Below are positions 14,265 through 14,458 of a stretch of 14,458 nucleotides of DNA, one piece after another (within the stretch, counting starts at the first letter, position 1; every line of letters starts with the position of its first letter). The stretch lies in contig JACQXP010000419.1 of NCBI GenBank assembly GCA_016208645.1, positions 1-14,458 of the forward strand, given 5' to 3'. The notes below the pieces were generated by a model that was not told the origin of the DNA, did no database searches, and saw only the letters and a list, made by a program, of their open reading frames with translations. A program made the position numbers and the translations under genes. The stretch comes from Candidatus Methylomirabilota bacterium. GTDB lineage: Bacteria > Methylomirabilota > Methylomirabilia > Methylomirabilales > 2-02-FULL-66-22.

Positions 14265-14284
14265 GGGCGCGATTAATCGCGCCC
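14265..14284. repeat. Perfect 20-base palindrome
   Basis: GGGCGCGATTAATCGCGCCC is exactly self-complementary and overlaps the last codons and the stop of the alcohol dehydrogenase. It may be an intergenic repeat or an operator for the downstream dehydrogenase operon. There is no loop, so it suits a protein dimer better than a hairpin. Confidence 0.85.
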
Positions 14285-14458
14285 CTCCTGATCCGGGATC
14301 AGGATCGTGCGCAGCGTCGTCCGGTCCGCAACCATCTGCAAGGCCCGGCGCAACTCGGACAGCGGCAGGCGCGCCGTGATGAGACGCTCGACGGGGACCT
14401 GGCCCGCCACGAGCTGTTGCACCGACTGCGCAACGTCGGCCGGAGTGTGATGGTAGAT
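14273..14458 (-). CDS. Zinc-type alcohol dehydrogenase (MDR family), C-terminal part only
   Basis: The gene enters from beyond the right edge. Only the last 61 residues are in the window, ending at TAA 14273-14275. VERLITARLPLSELRRALQM (22-41 of the visible part), then the short strand LRTILIP, is the standard C-terminus of medium-chain dehydrogenases such as threonine or sorbitol dehydrogenase. It lies 52 bases upstream of the beta-hydroxyacid dehydrogenase and shares its strand, so the two may serve consecutive oxidoreductive steps. Zinc ligands and cofactor site lie outside the window. Confidence 0.85.
   Translation of the reverse strand: MYHHTPADVAQSVQQLVAGQVPVERLITARLPLSELRRALQMVADRTTLRTILIPDQEGRD

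Overview
The window is GC-rich (roughly two thirds G+C by eye), densely coded bacterial DNA. It has intergenic repeats of the kind common in uncultured soil and sediment bacteria. Nothing in it fixes the taxon. A high-GC environmental lineage such as Methylomirabilota/Rokubacteria or a deltaproteobacterium-like group would fit, but that is a guess from composition, gene style and a probable selenoprotein.

Region 1 (about 314-9054, all on the minus strand) is a catabolic/transport cluster. In transcription order it encodes a periplasmic solute-binding protein, an ABC ATPase, a fused two-domain permease, an alpha/beta-hydrolase, a HAD phosphatase, an amidohydrolase, and, after a 378-base repeat-filled gap, a PfkB sugar kinase and a two-SIS-domain sugar isomerase/deglycase. 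The hydrolase, HAD and amidohydrolase genes are joined by 4-base ATGA overlaps. A hairpin plus T-run sits between the binding protein and the ATPase, probably a partial terminator. A transporter next to a PfkB kinase and an SIS protein suggests uptake, phosphorylation and cleavage of a sugar derivative (amino sugar, Amadori-type compound or sugar phosphate). The substrate cannot be read from the sequence.

Region 2 (9255-10574, minus) holds a HAD hydrolase and then a peroxiredoxin. The peroxiredoxin frame has an in-frame TGA exactly at the peroxidatic cysteine, with a bacterial-type SECIS-like hairpin just downstream. I read it as a selenocysteine peroxiredoxin of 154 residues, which a standard gene caller would cut to about 103 residues. 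This is the most notable item in the window.

Region 3 (10781-12221, plus) is a set of three very small genes: a 51-residue SWIB-like protein with its own promoter and a strong terminator, a 62-residue cysteine-pair protein, and a 163-residue basic protein with a coiled-coil-like N-terminus and a possible winged-helix segment.

Region 4 (12293-14458, minus) runs from a partial zinc-type alcohol dehydrogenase through a beta-hydroxyacid dehydrogenase, an HTH/zinc-ribbon regulator, a hotdog thioesterase and a small two-helix membrane protein. All are closely spaced, probably as one operon. Several repeat families (ATTGGTC heptamers, CCCTCTCCC/GGGAGAGGG inverted repeats, a GGGCGCGATTAATCGCGCCC palindrome) occupy the gaps.
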